A DNA stretch of 38,877 nucleotides from Pseudomonas sp. CFBP 13711 (GCF_014842265.1 NZ_JACYVI010000014.1:1-38877); one strand, 5' to 3'. Numbered from the stretch's first letter, positions 1-8,695 are shown. Notes: a model not told the origin generated them from the sequence alone. Made by a program: numbers and translations.

Positions 1-18
1 TTTGCGCTTTCTGGTCAT
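1..18 (-). CDS. Start of a transposase orfA-like gene (partial, 6 codons)
   Basis: ATG at 18-16 on the - strand opens a frame reading M-T-R-K-R-K to the window edge. The basic start resembles the N-terminus of IS3-family OrfA proteins, which carry a helix-turn-helix that binds the IS ends. A GAGGAG ribosome binding site lies 6-7 bases upstream, partly inside a hairpin (27-57). Six codons cannot prove identity; the call depends on the adjacent IS-like terminus. Confidence 0.4.
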
Positions 19-26
19 GTAGAACT

Positions 27-57
27 CCTCGATAAATGTATTTTCCACTTATCGAGG
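27..57 (-). promoter_or_regulatory. Hairpin covering the orfA ribosome binding site
   Basis: A perfect 9-bp inverted repeat (CCTCGATAA at 27-35, TTATCGAGG at 49-57) has a 13-nt loop. In a transcript entering the IS from outside, the arm containing the Shine-Dalgarno GAGG would be paired. Sequestering the transposase start against read-through transcription is known for IS10 and IS50; applying it here is inference. Confidence 0.45.
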
Positions 58-89
58 TGTCCGGGGAAATTAGACCACTGCACGACGCC

Positions 90-339
90 TTCCCGGCTAA
101 AGCCGGTCCTACTGACGGTACGCGGTGTGAATGTGGGACCGGCTTCAGCCGGGAAGGGGCCTGAATGTGCACCCTCAATTTTGTGGTGTGACGCCTGACG
201 CTTTCCCGGCTCAAGCCGGTCCTACTGACGGTACGCGGTGTGAATGTAGGACCGGCTTCAGCCGGGAAGAGGCCTGAATGTGCATCCTCAATTTTGTGGT
301 GTGACGCATGACGCTTTCCCGGCTAACGCCGGTCCTGCT
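90..339. repeat. 113-bp tandem repeat built on REP palindromes
   Basis: Units start at 90, 203 and 316, each with TTCCCGGCT. Two copies are complete (90-202 and 203-315, nearly identical); the third diverges after about 24 bp. Each full unit contains an inverted pair of REP cores (CCGGCTAAAGCCGGTC-like and GACCGGCTTCAGCCGG), so it is a REPIN plus spacer copied in tandem. The same palindrome class recurs at 38655-38723. No gene is credible in this stretch; open frames across it only follow the repeats. Confidence 0.85.
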
Positions 340-370
340 GACGTCGCCGATCTTCCGGCAGGTGAAGAAC

Positions 371-463
371 GTGTGGGAGCGAGCTTGCTCGCGAATAAGC
401 CGGCACATCCGCCGAATATCCATCGGTAGAGATGCCGCCTTCGTGAGCAAGCTGACTCCCATA
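371..463. repeat. REPIN, GTGGGAGCGAGCTTGCTCGCGA class
   Basis: A REP half (GTGGGAGCGAGCTTGCTCGC) near 372-393 is followed about 50 bp later by an inverted half (GTGAGCAAGCTGACTCCCA) near 443-461. The same class occurs at 8727-9116, 21660-21692 and 38519-38612. The right half has one irregular position (GCTGACTCCC instead of GCTCACTCCC), so it is slightly decayed. The remainder of the gap up to the glycosyltransferase start at 629 shows no clear promoter. Confidence 0.85.
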
Positions 464-628
464 TGACCGGTGTCCGCCGCATCGTTGCCAGCCACCTTCC
501 CGGCCAAAGCCCATCCTGCCCATTGCGCGCAGTCCCGCCATGCAGAGTTGGCGTGCTTCCTGCTTCGTCTCCCCGATATCGCCATTGATCATCTTTTTGA
601 CGCCTGGCCGCATCACAGGGAAAACGTA

Positions 629-3553
629 ATGCACCCTCATTCATCTCCGGGAAACACCATGCCGCTCGATGCCCAACTGACGCTTGTGGTCCTCACCCAT
701 GACCGGCCCGCGCTCCTGCGCCGGACATTGCAGTACTACAGTGCCTCGTCGGCTCATGTGCTGGTGCTCGATGCTTCGCAGCAGTCAGCCGCAGACATCG
801 CCGCGCTGTTCCCGCAGGTGGATTACCGCCACGTGCCTCAGTTCGCCGAGACCGGGGTCCAGAGCAGGATCGCCCACGGCGTGACCCAGGTGGCTACGCC
901 GTTCATGGCGTTCGTGGGCGACGAAGATTTTCTGATGCATGACGCGCTGGCCCAGTCGGTGGAATTCCTCGCCGCCAACCCGGACTACGGCCTGTGCCAC
1001 GGCTATTGCCTGATGTACCAGGCCCACGGCGACAAGGTTGAATACTTCCGCCGCGACAAAAAGGGCCAGGAAGACTTCGCCGCCGACGAAAGCGGCGAGC
1101 GCGTCCTGAGCTTCATGGATCACTACATTCCGCCGTTCTACGCCGTCACCCGCACGGCGCTGCTGCAACAGTGGTTTGCCGCGTTGCCCCAGAGCATCAG
1201 CGGCGAACTGCAAGAGTTCGGCCACGCCTACTTCCTGCTCTCGGCCGCCAAGGCGCGAATCCTGCCGATCCCCTACGTGGTCCGCGAACTCCACCACCGG
1301 CTCTCCGACCGCCCGACCCACATGCTGAAAAAGCTGAGTGACAGCGATCCGTCAGCCGTCCTCGAACGGCACGAATTCGCCGGTTTTCTGGCAGCCCTGA
1401 CCAAGGCCGACCGCGACCTGAATGCAGCCGACGGTATCGAGCAGGTCAAAAAGGCCTACACCGCCCTGCAGGTCTGTCTCGAAGATCAACATTCCCTGGG
1501 CCTGACCAGCATCGTGTTGTCCCGCTGGAACGATGTCTTCAGACCCGTGGACCGTCAGTTCGGGCCCCGGCAGTTCGTTGAGATGCCGTTTTACAACCAT
1601 GCCTTTTTCGATGTGCTGACCGAGATCGAATTCCTGATCCACGCGCTGCCAGCCGGCAAGCTGCAAATGGAACAGCTCGAAGGCACCTGGGTTCAGCAGG
1701 AAGTGCTGCTGCGCACCCACGCCAACGACAACCCCGAAACCATCGCCAACCGGATGTGGGAAGCGATGGCCCTGAACATCTTCAACCCGCACATCGTCGA
1801 ACCGCTGGCCGGTCTGATGGTGCGGCAGGGCGACCCCGAAGAAGCCGCGCAAATGTCGCGCTGGCTCGAGCGCCTGAACTCGGTCCATCGCGAGGACCAC
1901 CGTGAACGCTTGGCCGATATGCCGTCGGGCCAGCTGTTGCAGTGGCTGGACGCACGCCAGCCGAGCCCGGGCGACGCGCAGGCCATCCTCAACCGCATCG
2001 ACAGCCTTGGCGGCGCACCGCAGTTCGGCATTCTGTTGCTGGACCTCAACGATGACATGACCAAACTCCAGGTCACCCTGGACAGCCTGGTCGAAGGCCA
2101 CTGCAAGACCTTCAAGGTCGTGGTGTTCACCAGCGGCGAGCCGCCGGCAGCGACCAGTGCGCAAAACACCCTGCATTTCGTCAAGGTCAGCAAGAGCAAC
2201 TGGGTCGACAAGGTCAACCAGATCGCCCGCCAATCCACGTGCCATTGGCTGATGCTGGCGGAAGTCGGTGATGCCTTCACCGCCGGCGGCCTGTTGCGCG
2301 CCTCGCTGGAACTGCAGGCCGCCCCTGAGTGCCGTGCGGTGTTCGCCGATGAAGTTCAACGTGAGGCCAGCGGTGCGCTGACCCATGTCATGCGCCCGGG
2401 CTTCAACCTCGACCTGCTGCTGAGCAACCCGACGCTGATGTCCCGCCACTGGCTGGTCCGCCGCGACGTGCTGGTCGAGGCCGGCGGTTACTCCGCCGAC
2501 TTCGCCCAGGCTGCCGAATTCGAACTGCTGCTGCGCATCATCGAGCAGGGCGGCATGGGCTGGCTGGCCCATCTGGACGAGCCGCTGCTGGTCACCGACG
2601 CGCAACCGCTGGAAGAAAACCCCCAGCAGCGTCTGGCCCTGACCCGGCACCTGAACAATCGCGGCTTCAAGGCCCAGATCAGTCCGGCGGCAACCGGCGC
2701 CTGGCGCATCGATTACCGCCACATCCAGCGCCCGCTGGTGTCGATCATCCTGCATGACATCGACGACCTGCCGGTGCTGCAGCGCTGCCTGGCCAGTGTG
2801 CTGCTGCGCACGCGCTACGCGAATTACGAAGTGCTGATTGCGGACGATCACAGCGTGTCGGCGGAGCTGAGCGAATGGCTGGGCCGCCAGGAAAAAGGCC
2901 GCGTGCGGGTGATTCGTTTCGATCAACCGCTGAACCACGCCGCGCTGATCAACGCCGTGGGCGCGCAGGCCAAGGGCGAATACCTGGCGCTGCTCTCGGC
3001 CCATGGTGAAGTCATCAGCCCGAACTGGATCGACGCCTTGCTCAATCAGGCGATGCGTCCGGAAGTCGGCGTGGTCGGCGCCAAGCTGATTGAACGCAAC
3101 GGCACGGTCAGTCAGGCGGGGTTGATCCTCGGCATGAACGGCGGCGTCGGTTCAGCGTTCGTCGGAGAAGCAAAAGACGCTGCCGGTTACATGAGCCGTT
3201 TGCTGCTGGACCAGAATTACTCGGCGGTGTCCGACGCTTGCCTGATGGTGCGCAAGGCGCTGTTCGACGACGTCGGCGGCCTGGATCAAGGTCATTTTGC
3301 CGACGCCTTTGCCGACGTGGATCTTTGCCTGAAAGTGGCCCAGGCCGGCTACCTGACGGTGTGGACGCCTCACGTGCAGTTCGTCCATTCGGGGTCGTTG
3401 CCTGACGCGCCACAGACGCTGGCGGCGCTGCAGGACAAATGGTCCGGTGCGTTCGCCCACGACCTGGCGTACAACAAGAATCTGCAACTGACCGGCAAGG
3501 GCTTCACCCTCGCTCAGGCCGACGGTTCCAGTTGGGCCGAGCTGCTCGCTTAA
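629..3553 (+). CDS. Three-module family 2 glycosyltransferase of the flagellar glycan locus
   Basis: A 974-residue protein with no signal peptide or membrane span, so probably cytoplasmic. Three GT-A-like modules are visible. The first starts near residue 15 (LTLVVLTHDRPALLRRTL) with an acidic GDED motif near residue 97. The second starts near 467 (FGILLLDLNDD) and carries the DLLLSNP...RRDVLVEAGGYS signature of family 2 enzymes. The third starts near 701 (PLVSIILHDIDDLPVLQRCL) with VLIADDHS and a late DVDLCLK motif. The first resembles the TIGR00180-type glycosyltransferases found beside flagellin genes. The role, adding or extending a sugar on flagellin, is inferred from the pse operon that follows after 25 bases. 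The frame stays open upstream to a GTG at 470, but that part overlaps repeat DNA; ATG 629 has AGGGAAAA upstream. ATG 659, just before the first module, is an alternative start. Confidence 0.8.
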   Translation: MHPHSSPGNTMPLDAQLTLVVLTHDRPALLRRTLQYYSASSAHVLVLDASQQSAADIAALFPQVDYRHVPQFAETGVQSRIAHGVTQVATPFMAFVGDEDFLMHDALAQSVEFLAANPDYGLCHGYCLMYQAHGDKVEYFRRDKKGQEDFAADESGERVLSFMDHYIPPFYAVTRTALLQQWFAALPQSISGELQEFGHAYFLLSAAKARILPIPYVVRELHHRLSDRPTHMLKKLSDSDPSAVLERHEFAGFLAALTKADRDLNAADGIEQVKKAYTALQVCLEDQHSLGLTSIVLSRWNDVFRPVDRQFGPRQFVEMPFYNHAFFDVLTEIEFLIHALPAGKLQMEQLEGTWVQQEVLLRTHANDNPETIANRMWEAMALNIFNPHIVEPLAGLMVRQGDPEEAAQMSRWLERLNSVHREDHRERLADMPSGQLLQWLDARQPSPGDAQAILNRIDSLGGAPQFGILLLDLNDDMTKLQVTLDSLVEGHCKTFKVVVFTSGEPPAATSAQNTLHFVKVSKSNWVDKVNQIARQSTCHWLMLAEVGDAFTAGGLLRASLELQAAPECRAVFADEVQREASGALTHVMRPGFNLDLLLSNPTLMSRHWLVRRDVLVEAGGYSADFAQAAEFELLLRIIEQGGMGWLAHLDEPLLVTDAQPLEENPQQRLALTRHLNNRGFKAQISPAATGAWRIDYRHIQRPLVSIILHDIDDLPVLQRCLASVLLRTRYANYEVLIADDHSVSAELSEWLGRQEKGRVRVIRFDQPLNHAALINAVGAQAKGEYLALLSAHGEVISPNWIDALLNQAMRPEVGVVGAKLIERNGTVSQAGLILGMNGGVGSAFVGEAKDAAGYMSRLLLDQNYSAVSDACLMVRKALFDDVGGLDQGHFADAFADVDLCLKVAQAGYLTVWTPHVQFVHSGSLPDAPQTLAALQDKWSGAFAHDLAYNKNLQLTGKGFTLAQADGSSWAELLA

Positions 3554-3578
3554 GGCCTCCGGGTTAAAGGACTACGTC

Positions 3579-4580
3579 ATGTTCAACGGCAAATCAGTGT
3601 TCATCTCAGGCGCAACCGGCTCGTTCGGTCGCATGTTCATCCGCTCGCTGCTGGCGCGTTATCAGCCTCGGCGCGTGGTGGTGTTCTCCCGCGATGAACT
3701 CAAGCAATACGAAATGCAGCAGGAATTCAACGCCCCGTGCATGCGCTATTTCCTCGGTGACGTGCGCGATGCCGACCGTTTGCAGCAGGGCATGCGCGGC
3801 ATCGATTACGTGGTCCACGCAGCGGCGCTCAAACACGTGCCGGCGGCGGAATACAACCCGACCGAGTTCATCCGCACCAACGTCAATGGCGCGGAAAACA
3901 TCATCTCCGCGGCCATCGCCAACGGCGTGAAGAAGGTCGTCGCGCTGTCGACCGACAAGGCCGCCAGCCCGATCAACCTGTACGGCGCCACCAAGTTGCT
4001 GTCGGACAAACTGTTCGTCGCCGCCAACAACATCGGTGGCGAGGAGCAGACGCGGTTTTCCGTGGTGCGCTACGGCAACGTCGCCGGCTCCCGCGGCTCC
4101 ATCGTGCCGTTCTTCAACAAGCTGCTGGCCGGCGGCGCGGCTGAATTGCCGATCACCGACCCGCGCATGACGCGGTTCTGGATCACCCTCGACCACGGTG
4201 TGGATTTCGTCATGCAGAGCTTCGAGCGCATGCACGGCGGCGAAGTGTTCGTGCCGAAGATTCCGTCCGTGCGCATCGTCGATCTGGCCCAGGCCATGGC
4301 CCCCGACCTGCCGCACAAGATCGTCGGCATCCGTCCCGGGGAAAAACTGCATGAGCTGATGGTGCCCCAGGACGACGCGCGCATGACCCTGGAATTCGAC
4401 GACCACTACACCATCGTGCCGTCGATTCGCTTCAACAACGTCGACACCGATTTTGCCGTCGACGCCACCGGCGCACAGGGCAAGGCGGTCCACGACGAGT
4501 TCGAATACCGCTCCGACACCAACCCGGACTTCCTGTCGATCCGCCAGATCGGCGAGCTGCACGCTGACGTAAAGCCATGA
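3579..4580 (+). CDS. pseB: UDP-N-acetylglucosamine 4,6-dehydratase (inverting)
   Basis: First enzyme of pseudaminic acid synthesis. It converts UDP-GlcNAc to UDP-2-acetamido-2,6-dideoxy-beta-L-arabino-hexos-4-ulose in the cytoplasm using bound NADP. The 333-residue length is normal for PseB/FlaA1. The Rossmann motif GATGSFG is at residues 11-17. The family's catalytic residues appear as Asp126-Lys127 in STDKA, with Tyr135 and Lys139 in YGATK. The ATG follows a weak GGACTACGTC leader. The stop overlaps the pseC start by 4 bases (ATGA), so the two are probably translationally coupled. Confidence 0.96.
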   Translation: MFNGKSVFISGATGSFGRMFIRSLLARYQPRRVVVFSRDELKQYEMQQEFNAPCMRYFLGDVRDADRLQQGMRGIDYVVHAAALKHVPAAEYNPTEFIRTNVNGAENIISAAIANGVKKVVALSTDKAASPINLYGATKLLSDKLFVAANNIGGEEQTRFSVVRYGNVAGSRGSIVPFFNKLLAGGAAELPITDPRMTRFWITLDHGVDFVMQSFERMHGGEVFVPKIPSVRIVDLAQAMAPDLPHKIVGIRPGEKLHELMVPQDDARMTLEFDDHYTIVPSIRFNNVDTDFAVDATGAQGKAVHDEFEYRSDTNPDFLSIRQIGELHADVKP

Positions 4581-5755
4581 TTCCGTACGGCAGGCAGAGC
4601 GTTGATCAGGCCGATATCGACGCCGTGGTCGAGGTGCTCAAGTCCGACTGGCTGACCCAGGGGCCGACCCTTGAGCGCTTCGAAGCCGCTATGGCCGAGC
4701 GCTGTGAAGCGGGTTTCGCGGTGGCGGTGTGCAACGCCACGGCGGCGCTGCACATTGCCTGTCTGGCGGCCGGACTGGGGCAGGGCGACTGGCTGTGGAC
4801 CAGCCCGAATACCTTTCTGGCCTCGGCCAACTGCGGGCGCTATTGCGGCGCCGACGTGGATTTTGTCGACATCGACCCGCTGACCTGGAACCTCGACACC
4901 GATGCTCTGGCGCGAAAACTTGAAGCCGCCGAATCAACCGGCACGCTGCCCAAAGTGTTGGTGGCGGTGGCGTTTTCCGGCCAGAGCTGCCACATGCGCG
5001 CCATCGGCGAACTGGCCCGGCGTTATGGGTTTGTGGTGATCGAAGACGCCTCCCACGCGGTCGGGGCGCACTACGCCGGGCGTCCGGTGGGTTGCGGCGA
5101 GTTCGCCGACATGACGGTGTTCAGCTTTCATCCGGTGAAGATCGTGACCACTGGCGAAGGCGGCATGGTGCTGACCAATCGCCCTGAACTGGCTGAACAT
5201 CTGCGCCGCCTGCGCAGCCACGGCATGACCCGTGACCCGGCGCAGATGGACGAACCGAGTCACGGCCCCTGGTATTACCAGCAAGTCGAACTGGGCTTCA
5301 ATTACCGCATGACCGACATGCAGGCCGCGCTCGGGCTTTCGCAGCTGAACAAACTGGACGGTTTTCTGGCCCGTCGGCGAGAGCTGGTGGCGCGCTATCA
5401 GACGCTGCTCGCCGACCTGCCGCTGACCTTGCCGGCCCTTCAGGCCGAGGCCGAGTCGGCGTGGCACCTGTATGTCGTCCGCGTGCAGACCGACATGCTT
5501 TCGGTGAGCCATCGTCAGGTGTTTGAAGGGCTGCGCGCGGCGGGCATTGGCGTGAACGTGCACTACATCCCGGTTCATCTTCAGCCCTATTACCGCGACC
5601 TGGGCCACAAACCGGGTGATTTTCCCGAGGCCGAAGCCTATTACGCCCAGGCCATCAGCCTGCCGTTGTACCCGGCGATGACCGACGCGCAACAGGACTA
5701 CGTGGTTGAGCAGCTTGGCCGGCTGCTTGGCGAAACGGCGCGGGCCAGCGACTGA
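4577..5755 (+). CDS. pseC: UDP-4-amino-4,6-dideoxy-N-acetyl-beta-L-altrosamine transaminase
   Basis: PLP-dependent aminotransferase of the DegT/DnrJ/EryC1 family, 392 residues. It transfers an amino group from glutamate to C4 of the PseB product. Lys188 in FSFHPVKIVTTGEGG is the expected Schiff-base lysine, and Asp157 in VIEDASHA should contact the PLP ring nitrogen. The C-terminal GINVHYIP-like segment (GIGVNVHYIPVHLQPYY) is typical of PseC. It overlaps pseB by 4 bases and is followed by pseF after a 30-base gap. Confidence 0.96.
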   Translation: MIPYGRQSVDQADIDAVVEVLKSDWLTQGPTLERFEAAMAERCEAGFAVAVCNATAALHIACLAAGLGQGDWLWTSPNTFLASANCGRYCGADVDFVDIDPLTWNLDTDALARKLEAAESTGTLPKVLVAVAFSGQSCHMRAIGELARRYGFVVIEDASHAVGAHYAGRPVGCGEFADMTVFSFHPVKIVTTGEGGMVLTNRPELAEHLRRLRSHGMTRDPAQMDEPSHGPWYYQQVELGFNYRMTDMQAALGLSQLNKLDGFLARRRELVARYQTLLADLPLTLPALQAEAESAWHLYVVRVQTDMLSVSHRQVFEGLRAAGIGVNVHYIPVHLQPYYRDLGHKPGDFPEAEAYYAQAISLPLYPAMTDAQQDYVVEQLGRLLGETARASD

Positions 5756-5785
5756 TGCGAGCGAACCCATGACAGGCCCACGAGC

Positions 5786-6484
5786 ATGAACGCCGTCGCC
5801 ATCATTCCCGCACGGGGCGGCAGCCAGCGCATCCCGCGCAAGAACATCAAGCTGTTCAACGGCGAGCCGATGATCGCCCATTCCATTCGTGCTGCGCTGG
5901 CGAGCGGGGTGTTTGATCAGGTTGTCGTCAGCACCGACGATGAAGAGATCGCCGACGTCGCCCGCCATTACGGTGCCGAGGTGCCGTTCATGCGCCCAGC
6001 GGATCTGGCCGATGCCTTCACCGGCACGGCGGCGGTAATCCAGCATGCCCTCGGCGCCCTCAGTTGTTCCTTTGATTACGCCTGCTGCATCTACGCCACC
6101 GCGCCGCTGTTGCAGGCGCGTTATCTGCGTCAGGGCCTGGAAGCGCTCGAAGCAGCAGCCGAAAAATCCTATGCGTTCTCGGTGTGCAGCTTCGGCTTCC
6201 CGGTGCAGCGTGCGCTGTTGATCGACAGCGACGGCTGCCTGGGCGCGATGCACCCGGAATTTCGCAGCGTGCGCTCCCAGGATCTACCCGTCGCCTATCA
6301 GGACGCCGGCCAGTTCTACTGGGGCCGCAGCGATGCCTGGCGGCGCGGCGACACGGTATTTTCCGAACTGAGCCTGCCGGTGATTCTGCCCCGGCATCTG
6401 GTGCAGGACATCGACAGCCCGGAAGACTGGCTGCGCGCCGAATACCTGTACGCCGCGCTCAAGGCCGGCGGGGAACTGCAATGA
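5786..6484 (+). CDS. pseF: Pseudaminate cytidylyltransferase
   Basis: Activates pseudaminic acid with CTP to CMP-Pse, the donor for the flagellin glycosyltransferase. The 232-residue protein belongs to the CMP-sialic acid synthetase family and starts with the nucleotide-binding signature IPARGGSQRIPRKNIK (residues 7-22). The AEVPFMRPADLA and YATAPLLQ stretches match PseF/NeuA folds. No strong ribosome binding site is seen in the 30-base gap after pseC. The stop overlaps the pseG start by 4 bases (ATGA). Confidence 0.95.
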   Translation: MNAVAIIPARGGSQRIPRKNIKLFNGEPMIAHSIRAALASGVFDQVVVSTDDEEIADVARHYGAEVPFMRPADLADAFTGTAAVIQHALGALSCSFDYACCIYATAPLLQARYLRQGLEALEAAAEKSYAFSVCSFGFPVQRALLIDSDGCLGAMHPEFRSVRSQDLPVAYQDAGQFYWGRSDAWRRGDTVFSELSLPVILPRHLVQDIDSPEDWLRAEYLYAALKAGGELQ

Positions 6485-7572
6485 TGCGCGTGCTGATCCG
6501 CGCCGACGCCTCGGTGACCATCGGCAGCGGCCACATTGCCCGCTGCCTGACGCTGGCGAACACGCTACGTGCAGATGGCGCCGATGTGCATTTTGCCTGC
6601 CGCGAATTGCCGGGCCACTTACTCCAGCGGCTGGCGGATCAGGGCTATGTCACCCATGTGCTGCCCGCACGCTATGGTGCTGAAGAAGACTCGGACATCG
6701 AAGCGGCGTTGCCGTGGCAGGCGGACCTGTCTGCCTTGGCCGAAGAGATTGAAGATGAGCCGCCCTTTGACTGGCTGATCGTCGACCATTACGGGCTGGA
6801 TGCACGCTGGGAAACGGCGGCGCGCGGTCTCGCCTATCGGGTCATGGCGATCGACGATCTGGCCAATCGGCCCCATGCGGTCGAGGTGTTGCTGGACCAG
6901 AATTACAGCGCTCAGGCCCTGGATCAGCCCTATGCCGCTTGGGTTGGTCCTGAGAGCCAGACCTTTCTGGGGCCGAGATTTGCTTTGCTGCGCGACGAGT
7001 TTCAGTGCGAGCCCATCGCGATCAAGCCTCGGGTGGAGCGGGTGCTGGTCAATTTTGGCGGCTTCGATGCGGCCGGTCAGGTCTACGCCACGATGCAGGC
7101 GCTTCAGGGCTTCGCTGATCTGCAGGTGGATTTCGTCGCCGGTTTGCACAATCCGCACTGGCAGGCGATGAGCGAGCTGGCGGCCTCTCGACCTGAGTGG
7201 CGGCTGCACACGCTGACCGGTGATTTTTTCGCGCTGATGCAGGCGGCCGATCTGTTTATCGGCGCCGGCGGCGGCACCACCTGGGAGCGTGCAGCGCTGG
7301 GCTTGCCGACGATCTGTATTTCGGTGGCGAACAATCAGCAGCTCAATGCGCAATTGCTGGCCGAGGCCGGTGTGCATGAGTATCTCGGGCCCCATGTGCA
7401 GCTTGAGCCCTGGCGTTTGTACGACGCCATCGAGCGGCTTTGCGGTGATGCCCCGTTACGCCAATCATTTGCCGATCAATCGAGGTTGTTGGTGGATGGC
7501 CGAGGTGCCCGGCGCATCGCTGATGCATTGGCGACAGTTGCCGATAACGCGGCAAAGGGGCAGGGCGCATGA
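6481..7572 (+). CDS. pseG: UDP-2,4-diacetamido-2,4,6-trideoxy-beta-L-altropyranose hydrolase
   Basis: Removes UDP from the diacetamido sugar nucleotide before condensation with phosphoenolpyruvate. The protein is 363 residues, a GT-B-fold, MurG-like hydrolase. It opens with RADASVTIGSGHIARC, containing the family GSGH(I/V)xR motif, and near residue 260 has GAGGGTTWERAALG, the UDP-binding region. The frame is open further upstream, but ATG 6481 is chosen because the family motif begins immediately and it forms an ATGA overlap with pseF; a second ATG follows directly. The length is that of PseG alone, so no acetyltransferase (PseH) domain is fused. Confidence 0.93.
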   Translation: MMRVLIRADASVTIGSGHIARCLTLANTLRADGADVHFACRELPGHLLQRLADQGYVTHVLPARYGAEEDSDIEAALPWQADLSALAEEIEDEPPFDWLIVDHYGLDARWETAARGLAYRVMAIDDLANRPHAVEVLLDQNYSAQALDQPYAAWVGPESQTFLGPRFALLRDEFQCEPIAIKPRVERVLVNFGGFDAAGQVYATMQALQGFADLQVDFVAGLHNPHWQAMSELAASRPEWRLHTLTGDFFALMQAADLFIGAGGGTTWERAALGLPTICISVANNQQLNAQLLAEAGVHEYLGPHVQLEPWRLYDAIERLCGDAPLRQSFADQSRLLVDGRGARRIADALATVADNAAKGQGA

Positions 7573-7646
7573 GCCACTGCCCGTTCTTATTTTCATCGTT
7601 TGGCCTAGTGCCGGCCGATGTCAGTGCAGCGAGTGAGCAACGATGA
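7569..7646 (+). CDS. Coupled 25-codon frame between pseG and pseI
   Basis: ATG 7569-7571 overlaps the pseG stop as ATGA, the frame reads 25 codons, and its TGA at 7644-7646 overlaps the pseI start at 7643, again as ATGA. The predicted peptide runs from MSHCPFLFSSFGL to SAASEQR and matches nothing I recognise. A frame that exactly bridges two genes with overlaps at both ends suggests a translated coupling peptide or the joined ends of a deleted gene. pseH commonly sits in this operon. Chance is also possible at this length. Confidence 0.4.
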   Translation: MSHCPFLFSSFGLVPADVSAASEQR

Positions 7647-8695
7647 ATTCTTTCAAGATCGGTTCCCGAACCATCGGCCCCGACGCGCCGCCGTTCATCA
7701 TTGCCGAGATGAGCGGCAACCATAATCAGTCGCTGGATCAGGCATTGCGCATCGTCGAGGCGGCGGCCAAGGCGGGCGCCCACGCCCTCAAGCTGCAAAC
7801 CTACACCGCCGACACCATGACCCTGGACATCGCCGAGGGCGAATTCTTCATCAAAGACCCCAACAGCTTGTGGGCCGGGACCTCGCTGTATGCGCTGTAT
7901 GAACAGGCGCATACGCCCTGGGAATGGCATGCGCCGATCTTCGCCCGTGCGAAAGAACTGGGGCTGCTGGCATTTTCGACGCCTTTCGACGAGACCGCCG
8001 TGGACTTTCTCGAAAGCCTCGACGTGCCGGCGTACAAGATCGCCAGCTTTGAGAACACCGACATCCCGCTGATTCGCAAGGTGGCGGCCACAGGGAAACC
8101 GATGATCATCTCCACCGGCATGGCCAGCATCGCCGAGCTGGACGAAAGCGTGCGCGCTGCGCGTGCGGCGGGCTGCAAGGATCTGGTGCTGCTGAAATGC
8201 ACCAGCACCTACCCGGCGACACCGGCCAACAGCCACGTGCGCACAATTCCGCATATGGCCGGGCTGTTTGGCTGCCAGGTCGGCTTGTCCGATCACACCA
8301 TGGGCGTTGGCGTGTCGGTGGCGGCGGTGGCCATGGGCGCGACGGTCATCGAAAAGCACTTCACCCTCGACCGCGCCGACGGCGGGGTCGACGCCAGTTT
8401 CTCGCTGGAGCCAGCAGAAATGGCCAGCCTGGTCATTGAAACCGAGCGCGCCTGGCAAGGCATGGGCCACGTGCAATACGGCGCCACTGAAGCCGAACAG
8501 AAATCGCTGCAATACCGCCGCTCGTTGTACGTGGTGCGGGACATCGCCGAGGGCGAGGCTTTCACCCCGGACAACATCCGCGCCATCCGCCCCGGCCTCG
8601 GCCTGGCGCCCAAACACATCGACGCCGTCCTCGGGCGCAAAGCACGACACGCGCTGAAACGCGGCTCGGCGCTGAGTTGGGATGGGGTGGGTTAG
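7643..8695 (+). CDS. pseI: Pseudaminic acid synthase
   Basis: Condenses 2,4-diacetamido-2,4,6-trideoxy-L-altrose with phosphoenolpyruvate to give pseudaminic acid. The 350-residue protein has the NeuB-type TIM barrel first (IAEMSGNHNQSLDQAL near residue 20, LLKCTSTYPA near 185, EKHFTLDRADGGVD near 238). A C-terminal antifreeze-like SAF domain follows (RRSLYVVRDIAEGEAF to the end). This is the last gene of the glycan operon. No clear intrinsic terminator follows before the repeat array at 8727. Confidence 0.96.
   Translation: MNSFKIGSRTIGPDAPPFIIAEMSGNHNQSLDQALRIVEAAAKAGAHALKLQTYTADTMTLDIAEGEFFIKDPNSLWAGTSLYALYEQAHTPWEWHAPIFARAKELGLLAFSTPFDETAVDFLESLDVPAYKIASFENTDIPLIRKVAATGKPMIISTGMASIAELDESVRAARAAGCKDLVLLKCTSTYPATPANSHVRTIPHMAGLFGCQVGLSDHTMGVGVSVAAVAMGATVIEKHFTLDRADGGVDASFSLEPAEMASLVIETERAWQGMGHVQYGATEAEQKSLQYRRSLYVVRDIAEGEAFTPDNIRAIRPGLGLAPKHIDAVLGRKARHALKRGSALSWDGVG

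Larger units (their letters stand above)
1..77 (-). mobile_element. End of an IS3-family-like insertion sequence (partial)
   Basis: Read on the - strand, the sequence from 77 inward begins TGGTCTAATTTCCCCGGACA, which has the TGG...CCGGACACC form of IS3-family terminal repeats such as IS2. About 60 bases further in, a ribosome binding site (GAGGAG) precedes an ATG at 18 followed by basic codons, as in IS3 orfA genes. The rest of the element lies beyond the left edge, so the other terminal repeat and the target duplication cannot be seen. The family assignment rests on pattern memory and a few codons. Confidence 0.5.

Noticed and set aside
470..628. Upstream extension of the glycosyltransferase from GTG 470
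   Set aside because: The extra 53 codons directly adjoin repeat DNA, show no conserved domain, and a better start with a ribosome binding site exists at 629.
1352..3004. Long open frame on the - strand opposite the glycosyltransferase (550 codons)
   Set aside because: It mirrors G+C-rich codon structure of the + strand gene, has His/Gln/Arg-rich low-quality protein sequence and no recognisable domain.
4934..6253. Long - strand frame across pseC and pseF (439 codons)
   Set aside because: Opposite two well-identified genes and spanning their junction; composition is that of an antisense shadow.
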